Assembly: GCA_902809935.1 (NCBI GenBank)
Contig: LR778134.1
Coordinates: 1,674,001 to 1,738,000 of the forward strand
Direction: 5' to 3'
DNA: 64,000 bases
Source: Ruminococcaceae bacterium BL-4
GTDB taxonomy: Bacteria; Bacillota; Clostridia; Oscillospirales; Acutalibacteraceae
Within the stretch, counting starts at the first letter, position 1; each line of letters begins with the position of its first letter. Shown here piece after piece: positions 17,799-26,165 of this stretch. The notes beneath the pieces are model-generated. The model saw nothing but the letters and a program-made list of their open reading frames with translations, had not been told where the DNA came from and did no database searches. Both the position numbers and the translations under genes were made by a program.

Positions 17799-19958
17799 TT
17801 ATAGATGCATGACGCGATCTCGAATTTCTTCTGTACGGCCCTGATTCCAGAACTGTGTGCCAATATATCCGCAGGTGCGGCGTGCAACATTCATTTTATC
17901 CTGATCCTCATTGCCACATTTTGGGCATCTCCAGACAAGTTTTCCATCTTCTTCGACAATCTTAATTTCGCCATCCCAACCGCATACTTGGCAATAATCC
18001 GATTTTGTATTGAGTTCAGCGTACATAATGTTGTCATAAATAAATTTCATGACCTGAAGAACAGCTTCAAGATTGTCCTGCATGTTAGGAACTTCTACAT
18101 AGCTGATTGCTCCGCCGGTAGAAAGATGCTGGAACTGCGCTTCAAATTTTAGCTTATCGAATGCGTTAATCTCTTCGGTAACATTTACATGATAGCTGTT
18201 CGTAATATATCCCTTGTCTGTAACTCCCGGAATAATTCCAAAACGTTTCTGTAAACATTTTGCAAATTTATAAGTGGTGGATTCCAACGGTGTTCCATAA
18301 ATTCCGAATCCGATATTGGTTTCTTTCTTCCAGCGCTCACAAGCTGCATTCATATACTCCATCACCTGTAATGCAAATGGGGTAACTGAAGAATCTGTAT
18401 GGCTCTTTCCGGTCATATATTTGACGCATTCGTAGAGACCGGCGTATCCCAAAGAGATGGTGGAATAGCCGCCGACTAAAAGTTTATCGATTGGTTCGCC
18501 TTTTTTCAGCCGCGCACAAGCACCATACTGCCAGAGAATCGGAGCAACATCGGAGAGAGTTCCCATTAAACGATTGTGACGACACATCAGCGCACGGTAG
18601 CACAGATCAAGTCGCTCGTCAAAAATTTTCCAAAACTTTTTAATGTCGCCGCCCGAAGAAAGCGCAATATCAGGCAGATTCAATGTGACAACGCCCTGGT
18701 TAAAGCGTCCATAGAACTGGTAATTTCCATTTTTATCTTTCCAAGGAGAGAGGCAGGAACGGCAGCCCATTACAGGGAAACAGTTGCCTTCTTTGTATTC
18801 TTTCATTTTCTTTTCGGAGATATAGTCCGGTACCATACGCTTAGCAGTGCATTTTGCGGCAAGTTCCGTTAAATAATAATAGGGAGCATCTTCTTTAATA
18901 TTATCTTCTTCAAGCACATAAATCAGTTTCGGGAAGGCTGGAGTGACCCACACACCCTTCTCATTTTTCACACCCTGATAACGCTGCTTTAAGGTCTCTT
19001 CAATGATCAGAGCCAGATCTTTCTTTTCCTGGTCATTTTTTGCTTCATTCAAATACATAAAGACAGTCACAAAAGGAGCCTGGCCGTTTGTTGTAAGCAA
19101 AGTTGTTACCTGATATTGAATTGTTTGAACTCCACGGCAGACTTCATCGTGAAGGCGATCTTCGACCAGCTTATGGAATTCTTCTTCAGAAGGATGCGCA
19201 TGAATTTCATCCATTTCGTGCTGAACGATTTTTCTGATTTTCTGGCGGCTTACATCTACAAAAGGAGCCAAATGTGCAAGAGAAATGGATTGTCCGCCGT
19301 ATTGATTGGAAGCAACCTGTGCAATGATCTGTGTTGCGATATTGCAGGCTGTTGAGAAGCTATGAGGACGTTCAATTAGGGTGCCTGTAATGACAGTACC
19401 GTTTTGAAGCATGTCTTCCAAATTGACAAGATCACAGTTGTGCATATGTTGTGCATAGTAATCAGTATCGTGAAAATGGATAATTCCTTCACGGTGAGCT
19501 TCTACAATATCTTTTGGGAGCAAAATACGTTCCGTAAGATCTCTGGAAACTTCACCGGCCATATAGTCGCGCTGCGTAGAGTTTACAACAGGGTTCTTAT
19601 TGGAATTTTCCTGCTTTGCTTCTTCATTGCAGCATTCAATCAAAGTTAAAATCTTTTCATCAGTTGTATTGCTTTGACGGACTAAGGATTGTGTATAACG
19701 ATAGGTAATATACCGTTTGGCAACTTCAAAAGCGCCATGTGCCATAATCTGATCTTCCACAAGATCTTGTATTTCCTCCACCGAAGGAGCATGGTTTATT
19801 TTTTGGCAGGAGAAATCCACCGATTCTGCAATTCTCTGTATTTGGGTGGGTGTCATGCGCTTAGCTTCTTCGACCACTGCGTTCGCTTTTGTGACAGCCG
19901 TAATGATCTTTGTAATATCAAATTCTACTTCGGCGCCATTTCGCTTGATGACCTTCAT
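17799..19958 (-). CDS. nrdD: anaerobic ribonucleoside-triphosphate reductase, class III
   Basis: Makes dNTPs from NTPs without oxygen. The start at 19958 (MKVIKRNGAEVEF) has GGAGAG upstream; a further in-frame ATG at 20009 adds 17 unlikely residues. An ATP-cone allosteric domain (1-95) is followed by the ten-stranded barrel with the active-site block around CFPVMGCRSCLSPW. A zinc site uses CQVC and CPKC near the C-terminus. The glycyl-radical loop is RRTCGYIG, with Gly about residue 697. It forms an nrdDG unit inserted between spoIVB and spo0A on the opposite strand. Confidence 0.96.
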   Translation of the reverse strand: MKVIKRNGAEVEFDITKIITAVTKANAVVEEAKRMTPTQIQRIAESVDFSCQKINHAPSVEEIQDLVEDQIMAHGAFEVAKRYITYRYTQSLVRQSNTTDEKILTLIECCNEEAKQENSNKNPVVNSTQRDYMAGEVSRDLTERILLPKDIVEAHREGIIHFHDTDYYAQHMHNCDLVNLEDMLQNGTVITGTLIERPHSFSTACNIATQIIAQVASNQYGGQSISLAHLAPFVDVSRQKIRKIVQHEMDEIHAHPSEEEFHKLVEDRLHDEVCRGVQTIQYQVTTLLTTNGQAPFVTVFMYLNEAKNDQEKKDLALIIEETLKQRYQGVKNEKGVWVTPAFPKLIYVLEEDNIKEDAPYYYLTELAAKCTAKRMVPDYISEKKMKEYKEGNCFPVMGCRSCLSPWKDKNGNYQFYGRFNQGVVTLNLPDIALSSGGDIKKFWKIFDERLDLCYRALMCRHNRLMGTLSDVAPILWQYGACARLKKGEPIDKLLVGGYSTISLGYAGLYECVKYMTGKSHTDSSVTPFALQVMEYMNAACERWKKETNIGFGIYGTPLESTTYKFAKCLQKRFGIIPGVTDKGYITNSYHVNVTEEINAFDKLKFEAQFQHLSTGGAISYVEVPNMQDNLEAVLQVMKFIYDNIMYAELNTKSDYCQVCGWDGEIKIVEEDGKLVWRCPKCGNEDQDKMNVARRTCGYIGTQFWNQGRTEEIRDRVMHL

Positions 19959-20313
19959 AATAAATTCTCTCCTTCGTTTCTTTGGAATTATCTCTTCATA
20001 AGAAATCATATATCATATATGTTGTATGCTTGAATAGTATAACACATACATATAGAAATTCAAGAGCATTTCTTAAATTAATTCTTTAAATAAAATGACG
20101 AAAAAAGTCAAGTGGATTTTTCTACAAAAAAGTTTTTATAATTTGTTTGTTTTCCCAAATTGTAGAGTTGATTCTTTCTAATATTAGAATGTGGTTTTTA
20201 ATATAATTTTGTTGAAACTTGTTTTTCTTCAAAGAAAAATGAATTTTTTTGGTTGGCAAATTGATTTTTTCTCTTTTATTTTCCCCAAAATCAAAATTTT
20301 TTGCAATAAACTA
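19959..20313. other. AT-rich intergenic region between nrdD and spo0A
   Basis: About 350 bases, very A/T-rich, holding the divergent promoters of nrdD and spo0A. A TATAT-rich stretch at about 20007-20062 lies just upstream of nrdD. No RNA gene or small reading frame is convincing. Confidence 0.4.
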
Positions 20314-20342
20314 TTGCCATTATTTCCAATATATGGTAATAT
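20314..20342 (+). promoter_or_regulatory. sigma-A-like promoter of spo0A
   Basis: TTGCCA at 20314-20319, 17 bases, TAATAT at 20337-20342, 33 bases before the ATG. No clear sigma-H promoter or TGTCGAA box was seen. Confidence 0.45.
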
Positions 20343-20375
20343 AAGTGCATAAAATATCAATTAGGGGGACCAAAT

Positions 20376-21128
20376 ATGGAAAACTATATCAAACTCATTG
20401 TTTCGGACGATACGGCGGATTTTCAAGAGGAATATGCAGAAGGCCTTTCGCAAGCGGGGCTGCAGGTTACATATGTACCGAAGGACGGAACAAAACTTTT
20501 GGAGAGCATCGAGGCACAAAAACCGCAGGCAGTTTTAAGCTGGCTCTTTATGCCGGGTCTAGATGCTGTAGGGGTTATGCATGCTCTAAAAGAGAAAAGT
20601 CCAGATCATATGCCGCTTTTTATTATTTTGAGTAATTTTACCAGTCCCACTTTGGAGCGAGAGGTCTTGTCGTCGGGTGCTGCTTATCTTGCAGTACAGC
20701 CATTTAATCCTGAAGAATTAGCATTTCGGATTCATCAGCTTTTAAAATTGGAAGAGCCTGCACCAATTAATGAGAGCCTTGAAATTCAAGTTACCGAAAT
20801 TCTTCATCAGATCGGAGTCCCTGCTCATATTAAAGGTTATCATTATCTTCGTGATTCTATTTTAATGGCAATTGAAGATCCGGATATTATCAACGCTGTG
20901 ACGAAACAGCTTTATCCTGGAGTTGCCCGTAGGTATAATACGACACCTTCCCGTGTAGAACGTGCAATTCGCCATGCGATTGAGGTTGCATGGGATCGTG
21001 GAGATGTTGATATTTTGAATTCGTATTTTGGATATACCATTCATAATACACGCGGCAAACCAACAAACAGTGAGTTTATTGCAATGATCTCGGACCGGCT
21101 TCGTCTTCATATGAAAACGGCTGGCTAA
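20376..21128 (+). CDS. spo0A: Spo0A sporulation master regulator with a degenerate receiver domain
   Basis: The response regulator that commits cells to sporulation. The C-terminal DNA-binding domain is well preserved (PSRVERAIRHAIEVAWDRGD recognition helix), as is the SpoIVB-proximal location, so orthology is secure. The receiver (1-125) keeps the acidic pair D11-D12 and the MP..D frame, but the phosphoacceptor Asp is W56 (LSWLFMP instead of LDIIMP). The conserved Lys of the LKPF motif is Q108 (VQPF), and Thr is Ser86. A phosphorelay-type phosphorylation at the usual site is therefore impossible. Control may be by protein amount, ligand or partner binding. The ribosome binding site is AGGGGG. 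Confidence 0.93.
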   Translation: MENYIKLIVSDDTADFQEEYAEGLSQAGLQVTYVPKDGTKLLESIEAQKPQAVLSWLFMPGLDAVGVMHALKEKSPDHMPLFIILSNFTSPTLEREVLSSGAAYLAVQPFNPEELAFRIHQLLKLEEPAPINESLEIQVTEILHQIGVPAHIKGYHYLRDSILMAIEDPDIINAVTKQLYPGVARRYNTTPSRVERAIRHAIEVAWDRGDVDILNSYFGYTIHNTRGKPTNSEFIAMISDRLRLHMKTAG

Positions 21129-21181
21129 AAGAAGCGAGCAGTTTTTAAACTTAGACAATCTTAGTGTACAGCCTATAGATG

Positions 21182-21240
21182 AAACTCCTTTTCTTTATTG
21201 AGGATAACTTTTGATCCTTAATAAGGAAAAGGAGTTTTTT
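21182..21240 (+). terminator. terminator of spo0A
   Basis: A long stem in which AAACTCCTTTTC and TTATTGAGGAT pair with ATCCTTAATAA and GGAAAAGGAGTTT, followed by a T run. Confidence 0.75.
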
Positions 21241-21252
21241 ATGTCTTTATCA

Positions 21253-22641
21253 TTACAGATTGGAATCTTGTTTCAGAAAATGCAAAAAATAGGACAATGC
21301 TAAAATATCTGCACTGCCACCGGGACTAATATTTTGGGCAATAAATTCTTGATCCAGTTTTTGTGCAAAGTGAAGATAATCTCGATGCTCTAAGTCATTT
21401 GCCAGTTCTTCTTTAAGGGTGTGTTGAATTTCTGTCATTTTTTCATAAGAAGAGCGACTGATTACATTTGTATCTTCTGAATTGGCAAGAATCGTAAAAA
21501 GCGTAAGAATACCAGCATCGTTCAAATTATAATTTTGCCGCAGAAGCTGTTCCATTTTTGGGAATGCTATATCGAAAAGAACAGGAAAACCATTGATTGC
21601 TTCTCCACGAACTCCGTGAATTCCATAATGCACAAATAGTTTTTCTCCGTTTGTCGTTGCACTTTTTTCGGTCAAATTTGAAAAATCATCGGTCATGGGG
21701 GCTGCAATTTCTTTGCATAAATTTTGCAGGACGCTACGGTTTATTGAGATCGAATTTCCATAACAGATTCCGAGTGCTGTTTCTAAAATTCCAAGAGAAA
21801 AAATGATTCCTTTGTGAGTATTAATGCCTTTTGTAGCACGCAGCATGGCAATTTCCGCTTGAATCCCTATAGAACGAAGTTGAGGTAAAAGTGTTCCAGG
21901 GTCACATTTGCAATGACTGATTCCAAAATTTACAAATGCTTTAAAATAGGGCAATAGAGCAAGTGAACTCGTTTCAAAAGTGATGATATCCATATCTTTA
22001 TGAGCACCGGTGTTGTTTTTGTCCACTAATCCTGGCTTTGGAGTAGCCAGAACTTCATAGAGGAGAGCGCGTGCTGCTGTAGAAGCAATCTGCGAAGCAT
22101 ACTTTTCCGAAAAGTAATCTTGCATAATTGAAATGGTATGTTGCAAAATTTCATTTAAAGAATGAGTGCGGGAACGGCTGCAAATAAAAGTGGGACCTCC
22201 ACAGACGAGACAGCGGCGCTGGGGAAGAGAAAGAGCAGTACGAGAGATTTTTTGACCGCTTTTGTCCAATACATCAATATCAAACAGCCGCCCCAAAGAA
22301 GAATTTTCCTCCAGTTCGGTCAATGCCTTTTTTACTTTAAATGCGTCTGATTGAACACAAAAATAACCTTCATAACCCGTTGCAAAGCGACTTTCTTCTA
22401 AGTGACAGATAGGGATTCCCATCGCTTTGCATTGGTACTTAATTAGCTCAAGACCCTCTTCGTAAGTTTTTACAGCAAGTGGAAAAACTTTTATGGGGCC
22501 GGCAATATTAAGCGTGAAGGAAATCAGCGTCATCTGATATTGCTTCAGCAGCTGATTTTGCTTTTGAACGCGATTTTCACGTGCAGAAAGCATCTGCGGC
22601 AATTCTATGCGCTTACCGGTTAAAATCTTTTCAATGTCCAT
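21253..22641 (-). CDS. citXG: bifunctional CitX-CitG fusion (citrate lyase prosthetic group synthesis and transfer)
   Basis: This fusion makes and attaches the prosthetic group of citrate lyase. The CitX half (about 1-170) transfers phosphoribosyl-dephospho-CoA to CitD and shows GRLFDIDV. The CitG half (about 175-462) makes triphosphoribosyl-dephospho-CoA and shows the VLATPKPGLVDKNNTGAHKD block. Fusions of this order are known in other bacteria. It is 17 bases behind citC on the same strand and opposite to citDEF, which it serves. Confidence 0.92.
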   Translation of the reverse strand: MDIEKILTGKRIELPQMLSARENRVQKQNQLLKQYQMTLISFTLNIAGPIKVFPLAVKTYEEGLELIKYQCKAMGIPICHLEESRFATGYEGYFCVQSDAFKVKKALTELEENSSLGRLFDIDVLDKSGQKISRTALSLPQRRCLVCGGPTFICSRSRTHSLNEILQHTISIMQDYFSEKYASQIASTAARALLYEVLATPKPGLVDKNNTGAHKDMDIITFETSSLALLPYFKAFVNFGISHCKCDPGTLLPQLRSIGIQAEIAMLRATKGINTHKGIIFSLGILETALGICYGNSISINRSVLQNLCKEIAAPMTDDFSNLTEKSATTNGEKLFVHYGIHGVRGEAINGFPVLFDIAFPKMEQLLRQNYNLNDAGILTLFTILANSEDTNVISRSSYEKMTEIQHTLKEELANDLEHRDYLHFAQKLDQEFIAQNISPGGSADILALSYFLHFLKQDSNL

Positions 22642-22658
22642 GTTTTCACCTGACTAGT

Positions 22659-23723
22659 TTAGTAATGAATAACGTTTTTAGAAGTGCGAATTTTTTCAAG
22701 AACCGGTTCTGCTTCAGCTGAAGTAAAGTAATGCCAAGTCGACTCCGGTACAAGAGATTTAAAAAGTTCCATATTCCCGTTTTGCAGGGCGCTTCTGGCA
22801 GATGAAGCGCTCACCGGGACTCCGGCAGATTCCAAGCGTGGGATGATAGTACAATGAAGGCCATTTTCTTCTAGCTGTTCGTTCATAATTTGATTGTAGA
22901 GATTTGTTACGTGACTAAAAGGCTCTTCTCCTACAAAACGAACTGAAATATTTAATGTTTGTGCAATACGAATAAATATGGTTACGTCCAGTTTTGCATG
23001 CGCTAAAATTACGGTGTCGGAATCCTTTAAAAAATAAGAGGGAAAAGTAGCATTTGAAATTAGATAATTCCCAGTTGTGTGATAAACAAGATTTTGAATT
23101 TGTGCAGAACCTTCTCGAATCAATTTTTCACGAACCGAGAACGGAACAAGTGAAATATCTTCCGATACGATAAATACATGTAATAATTCGCATTGTTTTG
23201 CTGCAGTCTTTAATAGATACTGATGTCCAAGTGTAAAAGGATTTGCATTCATGATGACTGCACCTTGCAATTTTGCAGAAGCAGAGAGTGGATTTTTTGC
23301 TGTTTCTTCTTTTAATTGCTGCAAATAGGATTCGAAACCTGTCTTTCGATTTTCCATAAAAACGACCTTATTGTCTACTCGTGCAATCTCATAAAATCCC
23401 ATAGAGGAAAATTTATGTGCCATCTCGCACTTGGTATAGAGAAAAAGATCTATTCTGCCCATCTCATATTCATGCTCTATTAAATTGCTGACAACAATAT
23501 TCATAAGGCCTTCTCCTTGATGGGCACTATCTACTGCAAGACAGCGCAGTGTATTCCCAAAACAAGAGCCTGTGGCCACCAAGTTTTCTTCTTCATCAAA
23601 AAGCCCCATGGTATAATCTAAATTTTTGTCATGCTGAATTCCTTCTTGATTGAGAAGAGCGTCAAGTTTTTTAACCGCTCGTTTGTCATAGGGATAAATA
23701 GTGCTTGCTGAATATTCTGCCAT
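22659..23723 (-). CDS. citC: [citrate (pro-3S)-lyase] ligase
   Basis: Acetylates the thiol of the citrate lyase prosthetic group with ATP and acetate, switching the enzyme on. I set the start at 23723 (MAEYSAS), where AAAGGGGA lies upstream; the frame opens 18 codons earlier without support. An N-terminal GNAT-like acetyltransferase domain (about 20-130) is followed by a nucleotidyltransferase domain with NPFTLGHQYLL (the HxGH-type ATP site). The length is about 354 residues. Confidence 0.93.
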   Translation of the reverse strand: MAEYSASTIYPYDKRAVKKLDALLNQEGIQHDKNLDYTMGLFDEEENLVATGSCFGNTLRCLAVDSAHQGEGLMNIVVSNLIEHEYEMGRIDLFLYTKCEMAHKFSSMGFYEIARVDNKVVFMENRKTGFESYLQQLKEETAKNPLSASAKLQGAVIMNANPFTLGHQYLLKTAAKQCELLHVFIVSEDISLVPFSVREKLIREGSAQIQNLVYHTTGNYLISNATFPSYFLKDSDTVILAHAKLDVTIFIRIAQTLNISVRFVGEEPFSHVTNLYNQIMNEQLEENGLHCTIIPRLESAGVPVSASSARSALQNGNMELFKSLVPESTWHYFTSAEAEPVLEKIRTSKNVIHY

Positions 23724-23854
23724 AAGATTTTCCCCTTTCACTTCTTTTCGGAATTTTTGATTTATTATAGCATTCAAAGATTTTCTTGTAAAGAAATCAA
23801 AATTTTTAGCTTTTTACATTACATTTTGCAGAAAGCAATTTGTAAAATGCAATT

Positions 23855-24787
23855 TTATGAAGAGCTTTTATCGTCTGTGCCTTTTTCGACTTGTTTTGCT
23901 TGCAGCAGAATCTTGACCAGATCCCGCATGTATTTTGGTAGGTACAAATCTTTGCGGTGACAAATAAAGAATTCTCGCTTTGTTTGAATGTCGAGGATGG
24001 GATAGATACGAGCTTGATTTAGTAAACCTGGGTTCGTATTTAGAAAATTGCGCGGACAGAGCATAACAGCGTGGCAGGCAATAGCGGCACGCTTTGCAAT
24101 TTCGATACTGCTGGTTTCAATCAAAATGCGCGGATGAATATTATAGTTCATTATGAGCTGATCTTGGATAGTTCTACTGCTGTGTCCCTTTTTTAAGGCA
24201 ATAAAGGATTCATTTTGGGCTTGAGCAAGCATAATGGGAGTTTCAGCAGGAATGCTTTTTGCAAAATCGGTGTCTTTGTCCGCGAAAAGGATCATCTCTT
24301 CGTTTTCCACTAAACGATAGTCTAATTCTTCATAATGAGGGTAGGTAGTTACACAGCCAATATCGATCTCTCCATCGAGCACCATTTCTTCAATAGCGGC
24401 AGAACCATTTTCTATTAGCTTAAGGGTTACATGAGGATATTTTTTATAAAATTTTGGTAAAAGATATGAGATTAACTCAAGTCCTCTTTGAATGGGCATT
24501 CCAAGACGAACGACCCCACAGACTTCATTGTTAATATCATTAATTTGATTGTGCAGATTTTTTTGGATCATCAAAATCTTTTTTGCAGCAGAAATGTATT
24601 GCTGTCCGGCATATGTCATTTCTATGGGATTGGAATAGCGCTTAAAAATCTGTGTACCAAGATTGTTTTCAATCTGTTTTATCATTTGGCTGAGGGAGGG
24701 CTGTGAGACCCGCAGCTTATCTGCTGCACGGCTAATATTTCCCTCTTTTACAATTGCAAGCATGTATTCTAATTGCCGGTCGTTCAT
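23855..24787 (-). CDS. LysR-family transcriptional regulator, probable citrate operon regulator
   Basis: An N-terminal winged HTH (NISRAADKLRVSQPSLSQMIKQIE, residues 17-40) and a C-terminal periplasmic-binding-like effector domain (about 90-295), 310 residues, standard for the family. It is divergent from citDEF across 178 bases and upstream of citC-citXG on the same strand, the classic LysR arrangement. Control of the cit genes with citrate or a related acid as ligand is inferred. Confidence 0.88.
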   Translation of the reverse strand: MNDRQLEYMLAIVKEGNISRAADKLRVSQPSLSQMIKQIENNLGTQIFKRYSNPIEMTYAGQQYISAAKKILMIQKNLHNQINDINNEVCGVVRLGMPIQRGLELISYLLPKFYKKYPHVTLKLIENGSAAIEEMVLDGEIDIGCVTTYPHYEELDYRLVENEEMILFADKDTDFAKSIPAETPIMLAQAQNESFIALKKGHSSRTIQDQLIMNYNIHPRILIETSSIEIAKRAAIACHAVMLCPRNFLNTNPGLLNQARIYPILDIQTKREFFICHRKDLYLPKYMRDLVKILLQAKQVEKGTDDKSSS

Positions 24788-24860
24788 ATCAAATTTTCCT
24801 CCTTTTAAAACTAATTTAACTATAACATGAATCTTATAATTTGTATAGAATAATTCGTAA

Positions 24861-24889
24861 TTGTAAATACATTGTTTGCGTGCTATTCT
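24861..24889 (+). promoter_or_regulatory. promoter of citDEF
   Basis: TTGTAA at 24861-24866, 17 bases, TATTCT at 24884-24889. A/T-rich T-N11-A type sequences just upstream are possible LysR sites. Confidence 0.45.
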
Positions 24890-24908
24890 AAATGTGTAAA
24901 AATAAACA

Positions 24909-24936
24909 AATTGTTTTTTAACTCAAAAAAACAATT
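24909..24936 (+). other. hairpin in the citD leader
   Basis: AATTGTTTTTT pairs with AAAAAACAATT around a short loop (11 base pairs), about 30 bases before citD. No T run follows, so it is more likely an mRNA-stability or regulatory hairpin than a terminator. Confidence 0.4.
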
Positions 24937-24965
24937 AGAACTATTGACAGAATGAGGAGGTACCT

Positions 24966-25265
24966 ATGGACATTAAAAAGTCAGCCATCGCTGGAACATT
25001 GGAATCGAGTGATGCGCAGGTAACCGTGGAACCTGGAAACGGAAAAGTTGATTTTTCCCTTGACAGCACAGTCATCCATCAGTTTGGAAATCAAATTCGT
25101 GCAACTGTATTGGAAACTTTAAAACGGCTGGGCGTCAACAATGTAAAAATCACCGTAGTAGATCGTGGTGCATTGGATTGTACGTTAAAGGCACGCGTAG
25201 AGTGTGCTGTTTTTCGTGCGAATGACCAGACCGATAATCTTCCATGGGGAGGGGCAATCAAATGA
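24966..25265 (+). CDS. citD: citrate lyase acyl carrier protein (gamma subunit)
   Basis: The small carrier that bears the CoA-derived prosthetic group. The attachment serine is Ser14 in GTLESSD. The 99-residue length and the AGTLESSD..V..EP opening match the family. The ribosome binding site is GAGGAGG. The stop overlaps citE (ATGA). Confidence 0.95.
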   Translation: MDIKKSAIAGTLESSDAQVTVEPGNGKVDFSLDSTVIHQFGNQIRATVLETLKRLGVNNVKITVVDRGALDCTLKARVECAVFRANDQTDNLPWGGAIK

Positions 25266-26164
25266 GAAATCCAAATTTAAAACGGTTAAGAAGAACCATG
25301 ATGTTTTTAAATTGTCAGAAACCCGGTTTAATTAAAGATCCTTATATTTATAAACCGGATTCGATTATGTTGGATCTCGAAGATGCAGTAGCTGAAAACC
25401 AGAAGGATGCTGCTCGATATTCTCTTTATCATGCGTTACAGGAAATCGACTACCGTGGAGTGGAAAGAGTTGTCCGGATTAATGGGCTGGAGACCCCACA
25501 TTGGCAGGAAGATGTCCGCGTTTGTGTTGCAGGCGGAGCGGATGTCATTCGTATTTCTAAAACAGAGACAGCAGAGGATGTCCATCGTGTTGAAGCGGCT
25601 GTAGAAGCTGCGGAAAAGGAATTTGAGGTTCCGGTAGGTCACACTTTGTTGATGGCTGCACTGGAGTCTGCAAAAGGTGTCAGAAATGCCTATGAAATTT
25701 GTAAATCCAGTGAGCGTTTGTTTGGCATTGCCCTTTCCGGAGGAGATTACAGCAAGGATCTGCAGACGGTCATTACCGGAACCGGAGTAGAATTTGCCGG
25801 TGCGCGTCAAAACATGATTATTGCAGCACGTGCTGCCGGAAAGCAGTGCTTTGATACCGTATTTACGAATCTTGACGATATGGAAGGATTTGAAAAAGAA
25901 GTCCTGATGATTAAGCGGATGGGATTTGATGGAAAGTCCATTATTAATCCGCGTCAGATAGAAACTGTGCATCGGATTTTCACACCGTCCGAAAAAGAAA
26001 TTATCTTTGCAGAAAAAGTCGTACGTGAGATCGAAGAAAAACGTGCAAAAGGAATTGGCGTTTTTACAGTCGATGGAAAGATGATCGATATCGCATTCTA
26101 CGATGGCTCAAAGCGGACCCTGTCTTTGGCAAAGGCCGCAGGTGTGTATGAGGGGGAACTGTAA
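25262..26164 (+). CDS. citE: citrate lyase beta subunit (citryl-ACP lyase)
   Basis: Splits citryl-ACP to oxaloacetate and acetyl-ACP, a HpcH/HpaI-type TIM barrel. The start is the ATG overlapping the citD stop, giving MRNPNLKRLRRTMMF; the frame also opens six codons earlier. Conserved blocks are DSIMLDLEDAV (metal/substrate region), RINGLETPHW and ALESAKGVRNAYEI, ending with the DGKMIDIAF region near the C-terminus. The length is 300 residues. Confidence 0.95.
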   Translation: MRNPNLKRLRRTMMFLNCQKPGLIKDPYIYKPDSIMLDLEDAVAENQKDAARYSLYHALQEIDYRGVERVVRINGLETPHWQEDVRVCVAGGADVIRISKTETAEDVHRVEAAVEAAEKEFEVPVGHTLLMAALESAKGVRNAYEICKSSERLFGIALSGGDYSKDLQTVITGTGVEFAGARQNMIIAARAAGKQCFDTVFTNLDDMEGFEKEVLMIKRMGFDGKSIINPRQIETVHRIFTPSEKEIIFAEKVVREIEEKRAKGIGVFTVDGKMIDIAFYDGSKRTLSLAKAAGVYEGEL

Positions 26165-26165
26165 A

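Noticed and set aside
20000-20070. A/T-rich repeats near nrdD resembling NrdR boxes
   Set aside because: The best alignment matched only about two-thirds of the consensus and the paired spacing was not met.
20345-20635. An alternative frame overlapping the start of spo0A
   Set aside because: Basic, low-complexity translation without family features; spo0A in the other frame is certain.
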